From Pelomonas sp. Root405 (GTDB taxonomy: Bacteria; Pseudomonadota; Gammaproteobacteria; Burkholderiales; Burkholderiaceae_C), in assembly GCF_001425165.1 (NCBI RefSeq), contig NZ_LMDU01000014.1:441056-505055 (forward strand): a stretch of DNA of 64,000 bases. Direction: 5' to 3'. Under the pieces are notes generated by a model. It was not told the DNA's origin. It saw nothing but the letters and a program-made list of their open reading frames with translations, and did not search any database. Position numbers and translations under genes: made by a program. Positions 35,061 through 43,156 of this stretch are shown here, piece by piece (position 1 is the stretch's first letter; each line of letters opens with the position of its first letter).

Positions 35061-36905
35061 ATGAGCCGTTCCTCTCACCCAACCCGCCCCCGACTGCGCC
35101 TCTGGGCCGGCGCCCTCAGCTTGCTGGCCGCGCAATGGCTGGCTGTTGCCGCCATCGCCCAGCCTTCGGGCGGCCCCTATGGCCCCGTCCCGCAACGCTA
35201 TGCCGTGCCGAAGGCGGCGCAGGTCTATTTCGTCGCGCCCGACGGCAAGGCCGAAGCGCGCGGCGCGTCCGTCGAACAGCCCACCAGCATCGAGGCGGCC
35301 ATGGCCCGTGTCGTCACGGGCGATGCCATCGTCATGCGCGGCGGCACCTACCGCACTGGCGGCCTGCAGCTCAACCAGGGCATCACCATTCAGCCCTACT
35401 TGGACGAAGTGCCGGTCCTCAAGGGCACCCGCGTGGCCACCGAGTGGCAGGCGCTGCCGAACAATGTCTGGCGCACCAAATGGTCGACGCTTTTCCCGGC
35501 GCAGCCGATGGGCTGGTGGCAGCCCGACCGTGAGGGCGCATTGACGCCGCTGCACCGCTTCAACAACGACATGGTCTTCATCGACGGTGAGGCGCTGCAG
35601 TCCGCCGGCTGGGTGGGCGAGATGGGCAGCAAGGGCTTCTACATCGACTACGCCAGGGGCCATGTCTACATCGGCGTGAACCCGGCCGGCAGGCAAGTCG
35701 AGATCACCGCCCACGACATCGCGCTGCACCGACCCTCGCGGCCGGTGCACGGCAAGGCGTCGGACCGGAAGGGGCCGACGCTGCGTGGCATCACGTTCAC
35801 GCAATATGCCTACCGCGCCATCGACATCGAGGGCAAGAAGCCTTCCACCAAGGTGGAAGAGGAGCCCACCGACGACCCCGTCGGCCCGTCTCCCGAGAGC
35901 GAGCACGGCAAGGAGGTCGTCGGCACGCTGCTGGAGAACGTCACCATCAGCCACTGCTCGCGCGTGGCCGGCTATTTCCGCGGCGACAAGCTCGTCATCC
36001 GCAACTCGCTGATCAGCGACACCAGCACCGAGGGCATCTACGTCATCGGCTCGTCGGACGTGCTGCTGGAGCGCAACCTCATCCGGCGCAACAACGTCGA
36101 GCGCCTGACGGGCTACTACCCCGCGGCGGTCAAGATCTTCAACCAGTCGCACCGCGTCGTCGTGCGCGACAACCTCGTCGTCGAGCAGCCTCACTCCAAC
36201 GGTGTCTGGTGGGACGTGGGCAACCATGATGGCGTCTTCGTCAACAACCATGTCGAAGGCACGATGGCCGGCCTGTTCTTCGAGATATCCAAGGGCGTCA
36301 CCGTCGCCGGCAACGTCTTCGTCAACAACCAGCAAGGCATCCGCGTGCTCAACAGCGCCAGCGCCAAGGTCCACCACAACACCTTCGTCAATTCGCCGGT
36401 GCTGATCGACCGCAACGAGCGCAGCGCCCAGGGCGACCATTTCGGCTGGCATCCGCAGACCGGGCCGGACGTGAACGAGCGCACCGGCCATGTCTTCGAG
36501 GGCAACCTGCTGGTCGCCGATGCCGCCGTCAAGGGCCCGCTGCTGCGCTTCGAGCAACCGCCGGTCGTCTGCGGCAAGGTCACGGCCCCGATGACGACGC
36601 GCGTGGACGGCAACGTCTACATCCGCGCGGGCAACAGCCAGCCGCTCATCAGCTGGGCGCCAGTGGTGGGGGCCGCCTGCCAGACGAACTTTGCCAACCT
36701 CGACGACTTCCGCAAGGCTGTGCCGGGCGTGGAGGCCAAGGGCAGGGCACTGCTGGGCCATGAGGGCACCGTGTTCCGCAGCCCGGAGCTGCGCCGCTTC
36801 GAGCTGGCGCGCGTGCCCGAGGGCGTGCAGCCGTTGCCCGTTCCTGCCGATGTGCGCAAGCTGCTCGGCTGGACCGGCGCCCCACGCCTCCCGGGCGCGT
36901 ACTAA
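35061..36905 (+). CDS. Secreted right-handed parallel beta-helix protein (polysaccharide lyase-like fold)
   Basis: A 614-aa exported protein with a signal peptide (LLAAQWLAVAAIAQP). The N-terminal part has the AAMARVVTGDAIVMRGGTY pattern of beta-helix enzymes, with a domain around the WQALPNNVWRTKW segment. The middle has many short N-rich coils (LLENVTISHCSRV, LVIRNSLISDTSTEGIYVIGS, VLLERNLIRRNN, VTVAGNVFVNNQQGIRVLNS) that build the helix. This architecture is shared by pectate, alginate and chondroitin lyases, but the catalytic family is not identifiable by eye. The LacI-type palindrome upstream supports sugar-responsive control. Convergent with phnE, overlapping by 4 bp. Confidence 0.8.
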   Translation: MSRSSHPTRPRLRLWAGALSLLAAQWLAVAAIAQPSGGPYGPVPQRYAVPKAAQVYFVAPDGKAEARGASVEQPTSIEAAMARVVTGDAIVMRGGTYRTGGLQLNQGITIQPYLDEVPVLKGTRVATEWQALPNNVWRTKWSTLFPAQPMGWWQPDREGALTPLHRFNNDMVFIDGEALQSAGWVGEMGSKGFYIDYARGHVYIGVNPAGRQVEITAHDIALHRPSRPVHGKASDRKGPTLRGITFTQYAYRAIDIEGKKPSTKVEEEPTDDPVGPSPESEHGKEVVGTLLENVTISHCSRVAGYFRGDKLVIRNSLISDTSTEGIYVIGSSDVLLERNLIRRNNVERLTGYYPAAVKIFNQSHRVVVRDNLVVEQPHSNGVWWDVGNHDGVFVNNHVEGTMAGLFFEISKGVTVAGNVFVNNQQGIRVLNSASAKVHHNTFVNSPVLIDRNERSAQGDHFGWHPQTGPDVNERTGHVFEGNLLVADAAVKGPLLRFEQPPVVCGKVTAPMTTRVDGNVYIRAGNSQPLISWAPVVGAACQTNFANLDDFRKAVPGVEAKGRALLGHEGTVFRSPELRRFELARVPEGVQPLPVPADVRKLLGWTGAPRLPGAY

Positions 36906-37705
36906 CGCATCAACCAGCGGCGCAGCGCGAAGCTCGCCGCGTCCACCAGCGCCACCAGCACCAGCATGGCCAGCAGCACCGTGGCCGTCTTGTCCATCTG
37001 GAACAGGCCCATGTGGAAGCTCAGCAACTGGCCCAGCCCGCCGGCGCCGACGACGCCCAGCACCGCGGCGGCGCGGATGTTGTTCTCCCAGCGGTAGAGC
37101 GTGTAGCTCATTAGCTGCGGCACCACCTGCGGCAGCGTCGCGTACAGGAACACCTGCACGCCGCCCGCGCCCTGGGCCCGCAGCGCTGCCGCCGGGCCCG
37201 GCGGGGCGTTCTCCAGCGCCTCGGCGAACAGCCGGCCCAGCACGCCGCTGGTGTGGATGGCCAGGGCCAGCGTGCCTGCAAAGGGGCCGAGGCCGGCGCT
37301 GATGAGCAGCAGGGCGGCCCACACCAGCTCGGGCACCGAGCGCAGCGCATTCAGCAGCAGCCGCGTGAGGCCGCGCGCGGGGCCCTGCAGCCGGCTGGCG
37401 GGCAGGGCCATCGCCAGCCCGGCGAGCGCCGCCAGCAGCGTGCCCAGGGCCGACATCGCCAGCGTCTCCCAGGCGCCCGCGGTGACCCGGGCGACAAATG
37501 CGGGGCTGAGGTCGGGCGGAATGAATTCGCGCAAGAAGCGGCCCATGCTGGCCAGCGACTCGGCGGTGAAAAAGGCCGCCAGCTGCAGGTCCAGCGACGC
37601 AAAGCTGGCGATGACGAAGGCCACCACGCCCGCCACCAGCCAGCAGGCGCGGCAGCGCGCGCTGAACAGCGGCGGCGGCAGGCGGCGCGGGTCGGTCGGC
37701 TTCAT
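36902..37705 (-). CDS. Phosphonate-type ABC transporter permease (second PhnE)
   Basis: A 267-aa membrane permease of the PhnE class. A transmembrane segment precedes the periplasmic loop (LASMGRFLREFIPPDLSP). Then come the binding-protein-dependent transport domain and the coupling EAA-like loop (EALENAPPGPAAALRAQGAGG), ending with GAGGLGQLLSFHMGLFQ. It starts 4 nt after the stop of the other PhnE, giving a heterodimeric permease. It is the last gene of the senA-phnC-phnE-phnE run. Substrate may not be a phosphonate (see neighbouring selenoneine genes). Confidence 0.85.
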   Translation of the reverse strand: MKPTDPRRLPPPLFSARCRACWLVAGVVAFVIASFASLDLQLAAFFTAESLASMGRFLREFIPPDLSPAFVARVTAGAWETLAMSALGTLLAALAGLAMALPASRLQGPARGLTRLLLNALRSVPELVWAALLLISAGLGPFAGTLALAIHTSGVLGRLFAEALENAPPGPAAALRAQGAGGVQVFLYATLPQVVPQLMSYTLYRWENNIRAAAVLGVVGAGGLGQLLSFHMGLFQMDKTATVLLAMLVLVALVDAASFALRRWLMR

Positions 37706-37709
37706 TGCA

Positions 37710-38552
37710 TCAGCCCAGCGCGCGGCGCAGCGCGGCGCTCAACCTGTCGGCCAGCGCCACCAGCGCCACAAAGACCAGCAGCATCGTCGCCACCTCGCCG
37801 CCGGCAAACATCTTCATCGAACTGTCCATCTGCTGGCCCAGGCCGCCGGCACCGACAAAGCCCAGCACCACCGAGCTGCGAATGGCGCATTCCCAGCGGT
37901 AGACGGTGTAGCTCGTCAGCTCGGCCGCGTTCTGCGGCAGCAGGCCGTAGGCAAAGGCCTGCAGCCGCCCCGCGCCGTTGCGCAGCAGGGTCTGGGTGAC
38001 CTGGGCGTCGCCGCTCTCCAGAATTTCCGCATACACCTTGCCCAGCATGCCGCCATAGGTCAGCGCGATGGCGAGCACACCCGACGCCGGCCCCAGGCCG
38101 ACGACGCGCACGAACACCAGCGCCCAGACCAGCTCCGGCATGCTGCGCAGCACGATGAGCAGCAGGCGCACGGCCTGGCGCACGGCATAGGGCAGGGCGG
38201 CCATGCGGCCGGTCAGCGCCGAAACCGAGAGCGCCCGCGTCGCCAGCAGCGTCAGCGGCAGGGCCAGCAGCAGGGCCAGCGTGACGCCCGCAGTGGCAAT
38301 GGCGAGGGTGCGCCAGGTCTCGCGCGCCAGCAGCAGCAAAAAGTCCGCGCCCAGCGCCGGCGGGAAGAAGCTGTCGACGAAGCGGCCGGTGACGCGCAGT
38401 GCGTCCGCGTCGAGCAGCAGCCAGGGCTTGAACTCGGTGGCCACGAGCAGTGGCCACAGCAGCACGAGGCTCGTCAAGCCGAGGCCGAGCCGGCCGAGCC
38501 AGGCCGGGTCGCGGCGTGCAGCGATGACCGAGCCGGGCGCGCTCAGCGGCAT
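37710..38552 (-). CDS. Phosphonate-type ABC transporter permease (first PhnE)
   Basis: A 280-aa PhnE-class permease with six predicted membrane helices, a RFVDSFFPPALGADFL loop, the EAA-like loop (AEILESGDAQVTQTLLRNGAG) and GFVGAGGLGQQMDSSMKMF near the end. It overlaps the 3' end of phnC by 10 nt and is followed 4 nt later by a second permease. No phnD-like binding protein is adjacent, which is unusual for this transporter family. Confidence 0.87.
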   Translation of the reverse strand: MPLSAPGSVIAARRDPAWLGRLGLGLTSLVLLWPLLVATEFKPWLLLDADALRVTGRFVDSFFPPALGADFLLLLARETWRTLAIATAGVTLALLLALPLTLLATRALSVSALTGRMAALPYAVRQAVRLLLIVLRSMPELVWALVFVRVVGLGPASGVLAIALTYGGMLGKVYAEILESGDAQVTQTLLRNGAGRLQAFAYGLLPQNAAELTSYTVYRWECAIRSSVVLGFVGAGGLGQQMDSSMKMFAGGEVATMLLVFVALVALADRLSAALRRALG

Positions 38553-39376
38553 TGCATGACCACGGGCGCCGCGGGCGCGGGCGGTTCGTCGATGGCGGCA
38601 GGCGAATGACCATGCAGCTCATGCTCGTGTTGGGCATAGAGCCGCGCCAGCAGTTCAGGTGTCACGTCGGCGGCCGGCAGGTCGAACGCCAGCCGACCCT
38701 CGCGCAGGCCGAGCACGCGGGGGAAGTGGGTGAGCGCCGCGTCCACCTGGTGCAGCGAGGCCACCAGCGTGACGCCGCGTGCGCCCGCCTCGCGCACCAG
38801 CGCGGCAACGGCGCGCTGGGCCCGGGCGGGGTCCAGCGCCGACAGCGGCTCATCCACCAGCCACAGCCCGGCCGGGGCGACTAGCGCCCGCGCCAGGCCG
38901 ACGCGCTGGCGCTCGCCGCCCGACAGGCGGTCCACGCGCTCGAACAGCTTGTCGCTCAGTTCGAAGGCTGCCAGCGCCGCGTCCGCCGCCGGAATGTCGA
39001 CCGGGTAGAACAGCGAGCGCAGTGCGGTCCACAAACTCCAGCCCGGCAGCCGCCCGGCCAGCACGGCCGTGACGACACGCTGGCGCGGTGGCAGCGGCGG
39101 CACCTGCGGCACGAGGATGAGCCGGCCGCGCAGCCGCTGCAGGGCGCTTCGCGGCAAAGCCCAGGGGTCGGCACCGTCCACTGCCAGCTGCCCTTGCGAC
39201 GGCAGCCGCGCGCAGGCCAGCACTTCCAGCAAGGTGGTCTTGCCGGCGCCCGAGGGGCCGATGACGGCCAGTCGTTCGCCTTCGGCGATCTCCAGGCTGA
39301 GGCCGGCGAGGGCATCGGCCACGTCGCGCCGGGCGGTCGCGTGGCGCGCCGACAGGTCGTGCAGGGAAAGTTTCAC
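38543..39376 (-). CDS. Phosphonate-type ABC transporter ATPase (PhnC-like)
   Basis: A 277-aa ABC ATPase with Walker A VIGPSGAGKTTLLEVL, the PhnC-typical VLAGRLPGWSLWTALRSLF, signature LSGGERQRVGLARAL and Walker B LWLVDEPLSALDP. The GTG at 39376 (VKLSLHDLSARHA) is the natural start; the frame extends into senA but without similarity. It begins only 10 nt after the senA stop, on the same strand, with a TAGAGT hexamer overlapping that stop. Co-transcription with senA is likely, so its cargo may relate to selenium. Confidence 0.87.
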   Translation of the reverse strand: MKLSLHDLSARHATARRDVADALAGLSLEIAEGERLAVIGPSGAGKTTLLEVLACARLPSQGQLAVDGADPWALPRSALQRLRGRLILVPQVPPLPPRQRVVTAVLAGRLPGWSLWTALRSLFYPVDIPAADAALAAFELSDKLFERVDRLSGGERQRVGLARALVAPAGLWLVDEPLSALDPARAQRAVAALVREAGARGVTLVASLHQVDAALTHFPRVLGLREGRLAFDLPAADVTPELLARLYAQHEHELHGHSPAAIDEPPAPAAPVVMQCR

Positions 39377-39386
39377 GGGCCGGACT

Positions 39387-40544
39387 CTAGCCGGCCGCGC
39401 AGCTGCGAAAGCCCGCAGGGACATCGTTGCGCCCGGCCGGGAAGAAGTTGCGGTAGCGCAGGTGGCGCATGCGCGGCTGCGTGAGGTGCGAGGCGCCGCG
39501 CAGCACCGGCCGGCCGTCGAACCAGGGCGCCGAGTAGTCGCGGTAGGGATGGGGCGTGAAGCCGGGGAAAGGCGCAAAGGCGCTGGCCGTCCACTCCCAG
39601 ACGTCGCCCCAGCGGAAGGCCTCGGGCCGCGTGCTGGCGGCGCATTCCCACTCGGCCTCGGTGGGCAAGCGCCGGCCGGCCCAGCGGCACCAGGCCAGCG
39701 CTTCAGCCTGCGTCAGATGGCAGGCGGCCAGACTCAGATCCAACGCCTCCCAGCTTCCGTGGCGCCACTCGAGCCAGCCACTGCCGTCGCGGCGCAGATA
39801 GCGCGGCATCGGGGCGAGGCCGGCGTCGACGACCGGCAGGTAGTCGGCCCAGCGCAGCGGCTGGGCGTCGATGCAGAAGGGCGGCAGATGGACGTCGATG
39901 CCCGGCAGCTCGTTGTCGAAGGCAAAGCCCTCGCCCTTGGCACTGCCCAGGCGCCAGCGCCCGGCGCCGAACTGCAGCGGCGCGGGCCGGGCCGGCAGCG
40001 GGCGGGGCTGCCAGCGCGCATCGTCGATGCGCACGCCCAGGCCACGCGCCATGTAGAGCGCGGCCTCGTGGTGCATGTCCTCGTGCAGCAGCACCAGGCG
40101 GTAGAAGTAGAGCGCGTCGTCATCGCGACCGGCGTCGCGCAACAGGCCCAGCGTCTCGTCGAGCTGGTGTGCCAGGTCTTGCCGCGTGGCGGCGGCATCG
40201 GGCAGCGGCAACAGCCAGCGGCTGTCGTGCGGCACCTGGCTGGAGTCGTAGAGGGCGTCGCCCGCCGAGGGCCGCCGCGAGGCCTGCGGGTCGGCGCGCC
40301 GGCCGCGGTCGCGCTCGGGGTTGCGGGCGATCCAGAAGGCTTGGAACCAGCCGATATGGCCCAGCTCCCAAAGTGGCGGGTTGATGTCGGCACGCAGCGG
40401 CACGGCCAAGCCGGGCAAGGCGCGCTCGTAGTCGGCGAAGGTGGCCAGCGTGTCGGCCCGGCTGGCGGCCAAGGCCTGGGCCAGCGCCTCGGGGCCGCCC
40501 CGACGGGCGTCCAGCGCCGCGCGGGTTAGGCTTGCATCGTGCAT
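39387..40544 (-). CDS. senA: SenA, selenoneine synthase (EgtB-like non-heme iron enzyme)
   Basis: SenA joins hercynine with a selenosugar by oxidative C-Se bond formation, the key step of selenoneine synthesis. The protein (385 aa) has an N-terminal DinB-like domain with candidate iron ligands His63 (WELGHIGWFQ), His154 and His158 (LLHEDMHHEAALYM). Its C-terminal formylglycine-generating-type domain has PTEAEWECAA, FRWGDVWEWTAS and FRSCAAG. Alone it could be called EgtB. Linkage to a SenB-like glycosyltransferase and selD identifies the selenium variant. Its start codon overlaps that of divergent senB by 6 bp. phnC follows 10 nt after its stop. Confidence 0.88.
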   Translation of the reverse strand: MHDASLTRAALDARRGGPEALAQALAASRADTLATFADYERALPGLAVPLRADINPPLWELGHIGWFQAFWIARNPERDRGRRADPQASRRPSAGDALYDSSQVPHDSRWLLPLPDAAATRQDLAHQLDETLGLLRDAGRDDDALYFYRLVLLHEDMHHEAALYMARGLGVRIDDARWQPRPLPARPAPLQFGAGRWRLGSAKGEGFAFDNELPGIDVHLPPFCIDAQPLRWADYLPVVDAGLAPMPRYLRRDGSGWLEWRHGSWEALDLSLAACHLTQAEALAWCRWAGRRLPTEAEWECAASTRPEAFRWGDVWEWTASAFAPFPGFTPHPYRDYSAPWFDGRPVLRGASHLTQPRMRHLRYRNFFPAGRNDVPAGFRSCAAG

Positions 40545-41513
40545 CGTCTTGAATCCCTGGTCATCGTGACGCCGGCCCTGGCCCAGGCCAACAACGGCAA
40601 TTGGCAGACGGCGCATCGCTGGGCGCAGCTGCTGCGGCCAGCTTATCGCGTCGGCCTGGTCGAGCACTGGACCGGGGGCGACGAGGCGCTGCTGGTCGCC
40701 CTGCATGCGCGGCGTTCGGCCGCCGCCATCGCCGCGTTTCGCGCAGAGCATCCGGCGCGGCCCATCGTGCTGGTGCTGACCGGCACCGACCTCTACCGCG
40801 ACATCGCCACCGATGCCGCCGCGCAGCGCTCGCTGGAGATTGCCGATGCCCTCGTCGTGCTCAACGAGCTGGGCGCGCGCCAGTTGCCCGAGGCACTGCG
40901 GGCCAAGGCCCATGTCGTGCTGCAGTCCTGCGCGGCCCGCGCGCCGCTGCCCTGCAGCAACCGGCACCTGCGCGCGTTGATGGTGGGCCACCTGCGTGAC
41001 GAGAAGGATCCGCGCACCTACTGGCGCGCCGCCGAGCGCCTGGCAGCGCGCGCGGACATCCGGCTCGACCACCTCGGCGCCGCGTTGGACCCGACCCTGG
41101 GCGCCGAGGCCGCAGCGTTGGCCGCGGTCCTGCCCAGCTTCCGCTGGCTCGGCGGCCTGCCGCACGCAGCCGCGCGGCGGCGCATCCAGGCCGCCCACGT
41201 GCTGGTGCACCCCAGCCGCATGGAGGGAGGCGCCCATGTCGTCATCGAGGCCATCCGCAGCGGCACGCCGGTGCTGGCCTCGTGCATCGACGGCAACCTG
41301 GGCCTGCTCGGTGCGGGTTACGAGGGCGTCTTCGAGCCCGGCGACGACGCCGCGCTGGCGGCCCTGTTGGCGCGCGCCCGGGACGATGCCGATATGCTGC
41401 CGCGACTCGCCGCCCAGCTCGCCCCACGTGCCGCCCTTTTCGCGCCCGAGGCCGAGCGGGCCACCTTGCGCGGCCTTGTCGCCGCGCTGCTTGCCAGACC
41501 GACGCCGCCATGA
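40539..41513 (+). CDS. senB: SenB, selenosugar synthase (GT-B glycosyltransferase fold)
   Basis: SenB uses selenophosphate and a UDP-sugar to form the selenosugar that SenA consumes. The 324-aa protein starts at a GTG with MHRLESLVIVTPALAQANNGN. It contains ANNGNWQTAHRWAQLL, VLVLTGTDLYRDI, a LMVGHLRDEKDPRTYWRA core and the GT4-like HPSRMEGGAHVVIEAIRSG...PVLASCIDGN donor site. A TAGGCT hexamer lies 6 nt before the GTG. The stop overlaps selD by 4 nt (ATGA), so SenB and the selenophosphate supplier are translationally coupled. Family assignment rests on motifs and context. Confidence 0.87.
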   Translation: MHRLESLVIVTPALAQANNGNWQTAHRWAQLLRPAYRVGLVEHWTGGDEALLVALHARRSAAAIAAFRAEHPARPIVLVLTGTDLYRDIATDAAAQRSLEIADALVVLNELGARQLPEALRAKAHVVLQSCAARAPLPCSNRHLRALMVGHLRDEKDPRTYWRAAERLAARADIRLDHLGAALDPTLGAEAAALAAVLPSFRWLGGLPHAAARRRIQAAHVLVHPSRMEGGAHVVIEAIRSGTPVLASCIDGNLGLLGAGYEGVFEPGDDAALAALLARARDDADMLPRLAAQLAPRAALFAPEAERATLRGLVAALLARPTPP

Positions 41514-42583
41514 CCGCCACCGCCTGCCCCGCTCCCGCCGCCGAACCCCGCCTCACGTCGCTGTCGCATGGCGGCGGCTGCGGCTGCAAGATCGCGCCGG
41601 GCGTGCTGTCCGAGATCCTCAAGGGCACGGCCGGCATGCCCATTCCCAAGGAGCTGCTCGTTGGCATCGAGACCGCCGACGACGCCGCCGTCTACCAGCT
41701 CAACGACGAGCAGGCGCTGATCGCGACGACCGATTTCTTCATGCCCATCGTCGACGACCCGTTCGACTTCGGCCGCATCGCCGCCACCAACGCCATCAGC
41801 GATGTCTATGCCATGGGCGGCCGGCCCATCCTGGCCCTGGCCCTGGTCGGCATGCCGATCAATGTGCTGTCCACGCAGACCATCGGCCGCGTGCTGGAGG
41901 GCGGCGCCTCGGTCTGCCGCGCGGCCGGCATTCCCATCGCGGGCGGCCACACCATCGATTCGGTCGAGGCCATCTACGGCCTGGTGGCGCTGGGCCTTGT
42001 CCACCCCAAGCGCGTCAAGCGCAATGCGGATGCGCGGCCGGGCGATGTGCTGGTGCTGGGCAAGCCGCTCGGCGTGGGCGTCATGAGCGCGGCGCTGAAG
42101 AAAGAGCAGCTCGGCGCCGAGGGCTATGCCCGCATGATCGACACGACGACGAAGCTCAACACGCCGGGGCCCGACCTCGCGGCCCTGCCGGGCGTGCACG
42201 CGCTGACCGATGTGACCGGCTTCGGTCTGGCCGGCCATGCGTTGGAGCTGGCGCGAGGCGCCGGCTGCACCGCCGAGATCGACTGGCGCGCCGTGCCGCT
42301 GCTGGCGGGTGTGCGCGAGCTGGCGCAGCGCGGCTTCGTCACCGGCGCCTCGGGCCGCAACTGGGCCGGCTATGGCGGCGATATCGCGCTGCCGGCCAGC
42401 TTCGCCGACGAGGACCGCGCGTTGCTGACCGACCCGCAGACCAGCGGCGGCCTGCTGGTGTCCTGCGACGCGAGCGCGGTGGATGCCGTGCTGGCCATCT
42501 TTGCAGCCCATGGCTTTGCCGATGCCGCCGTGGTGGGCCGCGTGACGGCGGCCGGGCAGGCCGCGCTGCAAGTGCGCGACTGA
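41510..42583 (+). CDS. selD: Selenide, water dikinase (SelD/SenC), selenophosphate synthetase
   Basis: Makes selenophosphate from selenide and ATP, the selenium donor for SenB. The catalytic loop HGGGCGCK is intact with Cys24 and Lys27. ATP and metal motifs follow: DDAAVYQL, TTDFFMPIVDDPFDFGRIAATN (as two segments), GGHTIDS, TDVTGFGLAGH and TDPQTSGGLLVS. Length is 357 aa. It overlaps senB by 4 nt. Its last ~100 bases plus the following 28 bp recur 4470 bp downstream as part of a broken selD copy. In this position it is the senC equivalent; whether it also serves selenocysteine or selenouridine synthesis is unknown. Confidence 0.95.
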   Translation: MTATACPAPAAEPRLTSLSHGGGCGCKIAPGVLSEILKGTAGMPIPKELLVGIETADDAAVYQLNDEQALIATTDFFMPIVDDPFDFGRIAATNAISDVYAMGGRPILALALVGMPINVLSTQTIGRVLEGGASVCRAAGIPIAGGHTIDSVEAIYGLVALGLVHPKRVKRNADARPGDVLVLGKPLGVGVMSAALKKEQLGAEGYARMIDTTTKLNTPGPDLAALPGVHALTDVTGFGLAGHALELARGAGCTAEIDWRAVPLLAGVRELAQRGFVTGASGRNWAGYGGDIALPASFADEDRALLTDPQTSGGLLVSCDASAVDAVLAIFAAHGFADAAVVGRVTAAGQAALQVRD

Positions 42584-42611
42584 GTCAGGCCGACCGCCGA
42601 GCCTTCACGGC
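42482..42611 (+). repeat. Direct repeat, copy 1 (selD 3' end plus last codons of a Cj0069-like gene)
   Basis: This ~130-bp stretch matches 46952-47081 without gaps at about 90% by eye. It covers the last third-hundred bases of selD, its stop, and on the minus strand a vestigial AVKARRSA-stop tail, like the AVKARLSA end of the Cj0069-family gene. It marks the left edge of the 4.47-kb inserted or duplicated block. A GC hairpin (42609-42615 with 42624-42630) follows, without a T-run. Confidence 0.85.
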
Positions 42612-42648
42612 CCGCGCGCCAAGGCGGGCCGGGCGCCGGCGCAGCGGC

Positions 42649-43155
42649 TCACATCTCGCCGAGCGGAATGCCGGCCGACTTCTCGTCGGCGTGCAGCACC
42701 AGGATCAGCTTGGCCAGGTCCTTGCGCAGGCGCCGCAGCGTCGGCGCGTCCAATTCGCGCAGCGCACCGGGCAGCACGCCTTCGAAGGGCCCCGGCGTCT
42801 TGCGCAGCGCCTGCGCGCCCGCGGGCAGCAGGTGCAGCTGCACGGAGCGCCGGTCCGTGCCTTCCTTGCGCGCTTCCACCAGGGACCTTTCCACCAGCGC
42901 CTTGACGAGGTTGCTCGCTGTGGACTGGTGGATGTCCATCGCCCGCGCGAGCCCGCCGACGCCCACGCCCGGCTGCTGCTGCACGACGCTCAGCGCCCAG
43001 GCCTGCGCGCCGCCGAGGCCGGCCTTCTTCTCGACCTGCTGGAAGTGCGTCTTGACGGTGTTGAGCACCTGCCTGAACTGCCGCAGCACGAGCATGGCTT
43101 CGTCGTCGTCTTGCTTGGTGGGCGGGGGAGGGGATGCGCGTGCAGGCATCCGCAA
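42649..43155 (-). CDS. MarR-family transcriptional regulator
   Basis: A 168-aa winged-helix regulator. Features are a dimerisation helix, the DNA-recognition part (GVGGLARAMDIHQSTASNLVKAL), a wing with GTDRRSVQLHLLPAG, and a C-terminal helix. The N-terminus is Pro-rich; a second ATG at 43149 is possible. Its start is 1 nt from the stop of the YbdK gene, so it is the last gene of a minus-strand run. It may regulate that run or the neighbouring sen genes; no operator is identified. It contains no Cys residue suited to peroxide sensing. Confidence 0.87.
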   Translation of the reverse strand: MRMPARASPPPPTKQDDDEAMLVLRQFRQVLNTVKTHFQQVEKKAGLGGAQAWALSVVQQQPGVGVGGLARAMDIHQSTASNLVKALVERSLVEARKEGTDRRSVQLHLLPAGAQALRKTPGPFEGVLPGALRELDAPTLRRLRKDLAKLILVLHADEKSAGIPLGEM

Positions 43156-43156
43156 A

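Noticed and set aside
36902-39376. Phosphonate uptake and degradation system
   Set aside because: Only ATPase and permeases are present; no phnD, phn lyase or phosphonatase. Tight linkage to senA makes another substrate more plausible.
39387-40544. EgtB of an ergothioneine pathway
   Set aside because: No egtA, egtC, egtD or egtE nearby, while senB and selD are directly adjacent. The selenoneine assignment fits better.
42609-42630. Intrinsic terminator after selD
   Set aside because: GGCCCGC-N8-GCGGGCC is a good stem but lacks a T-run on either strand.
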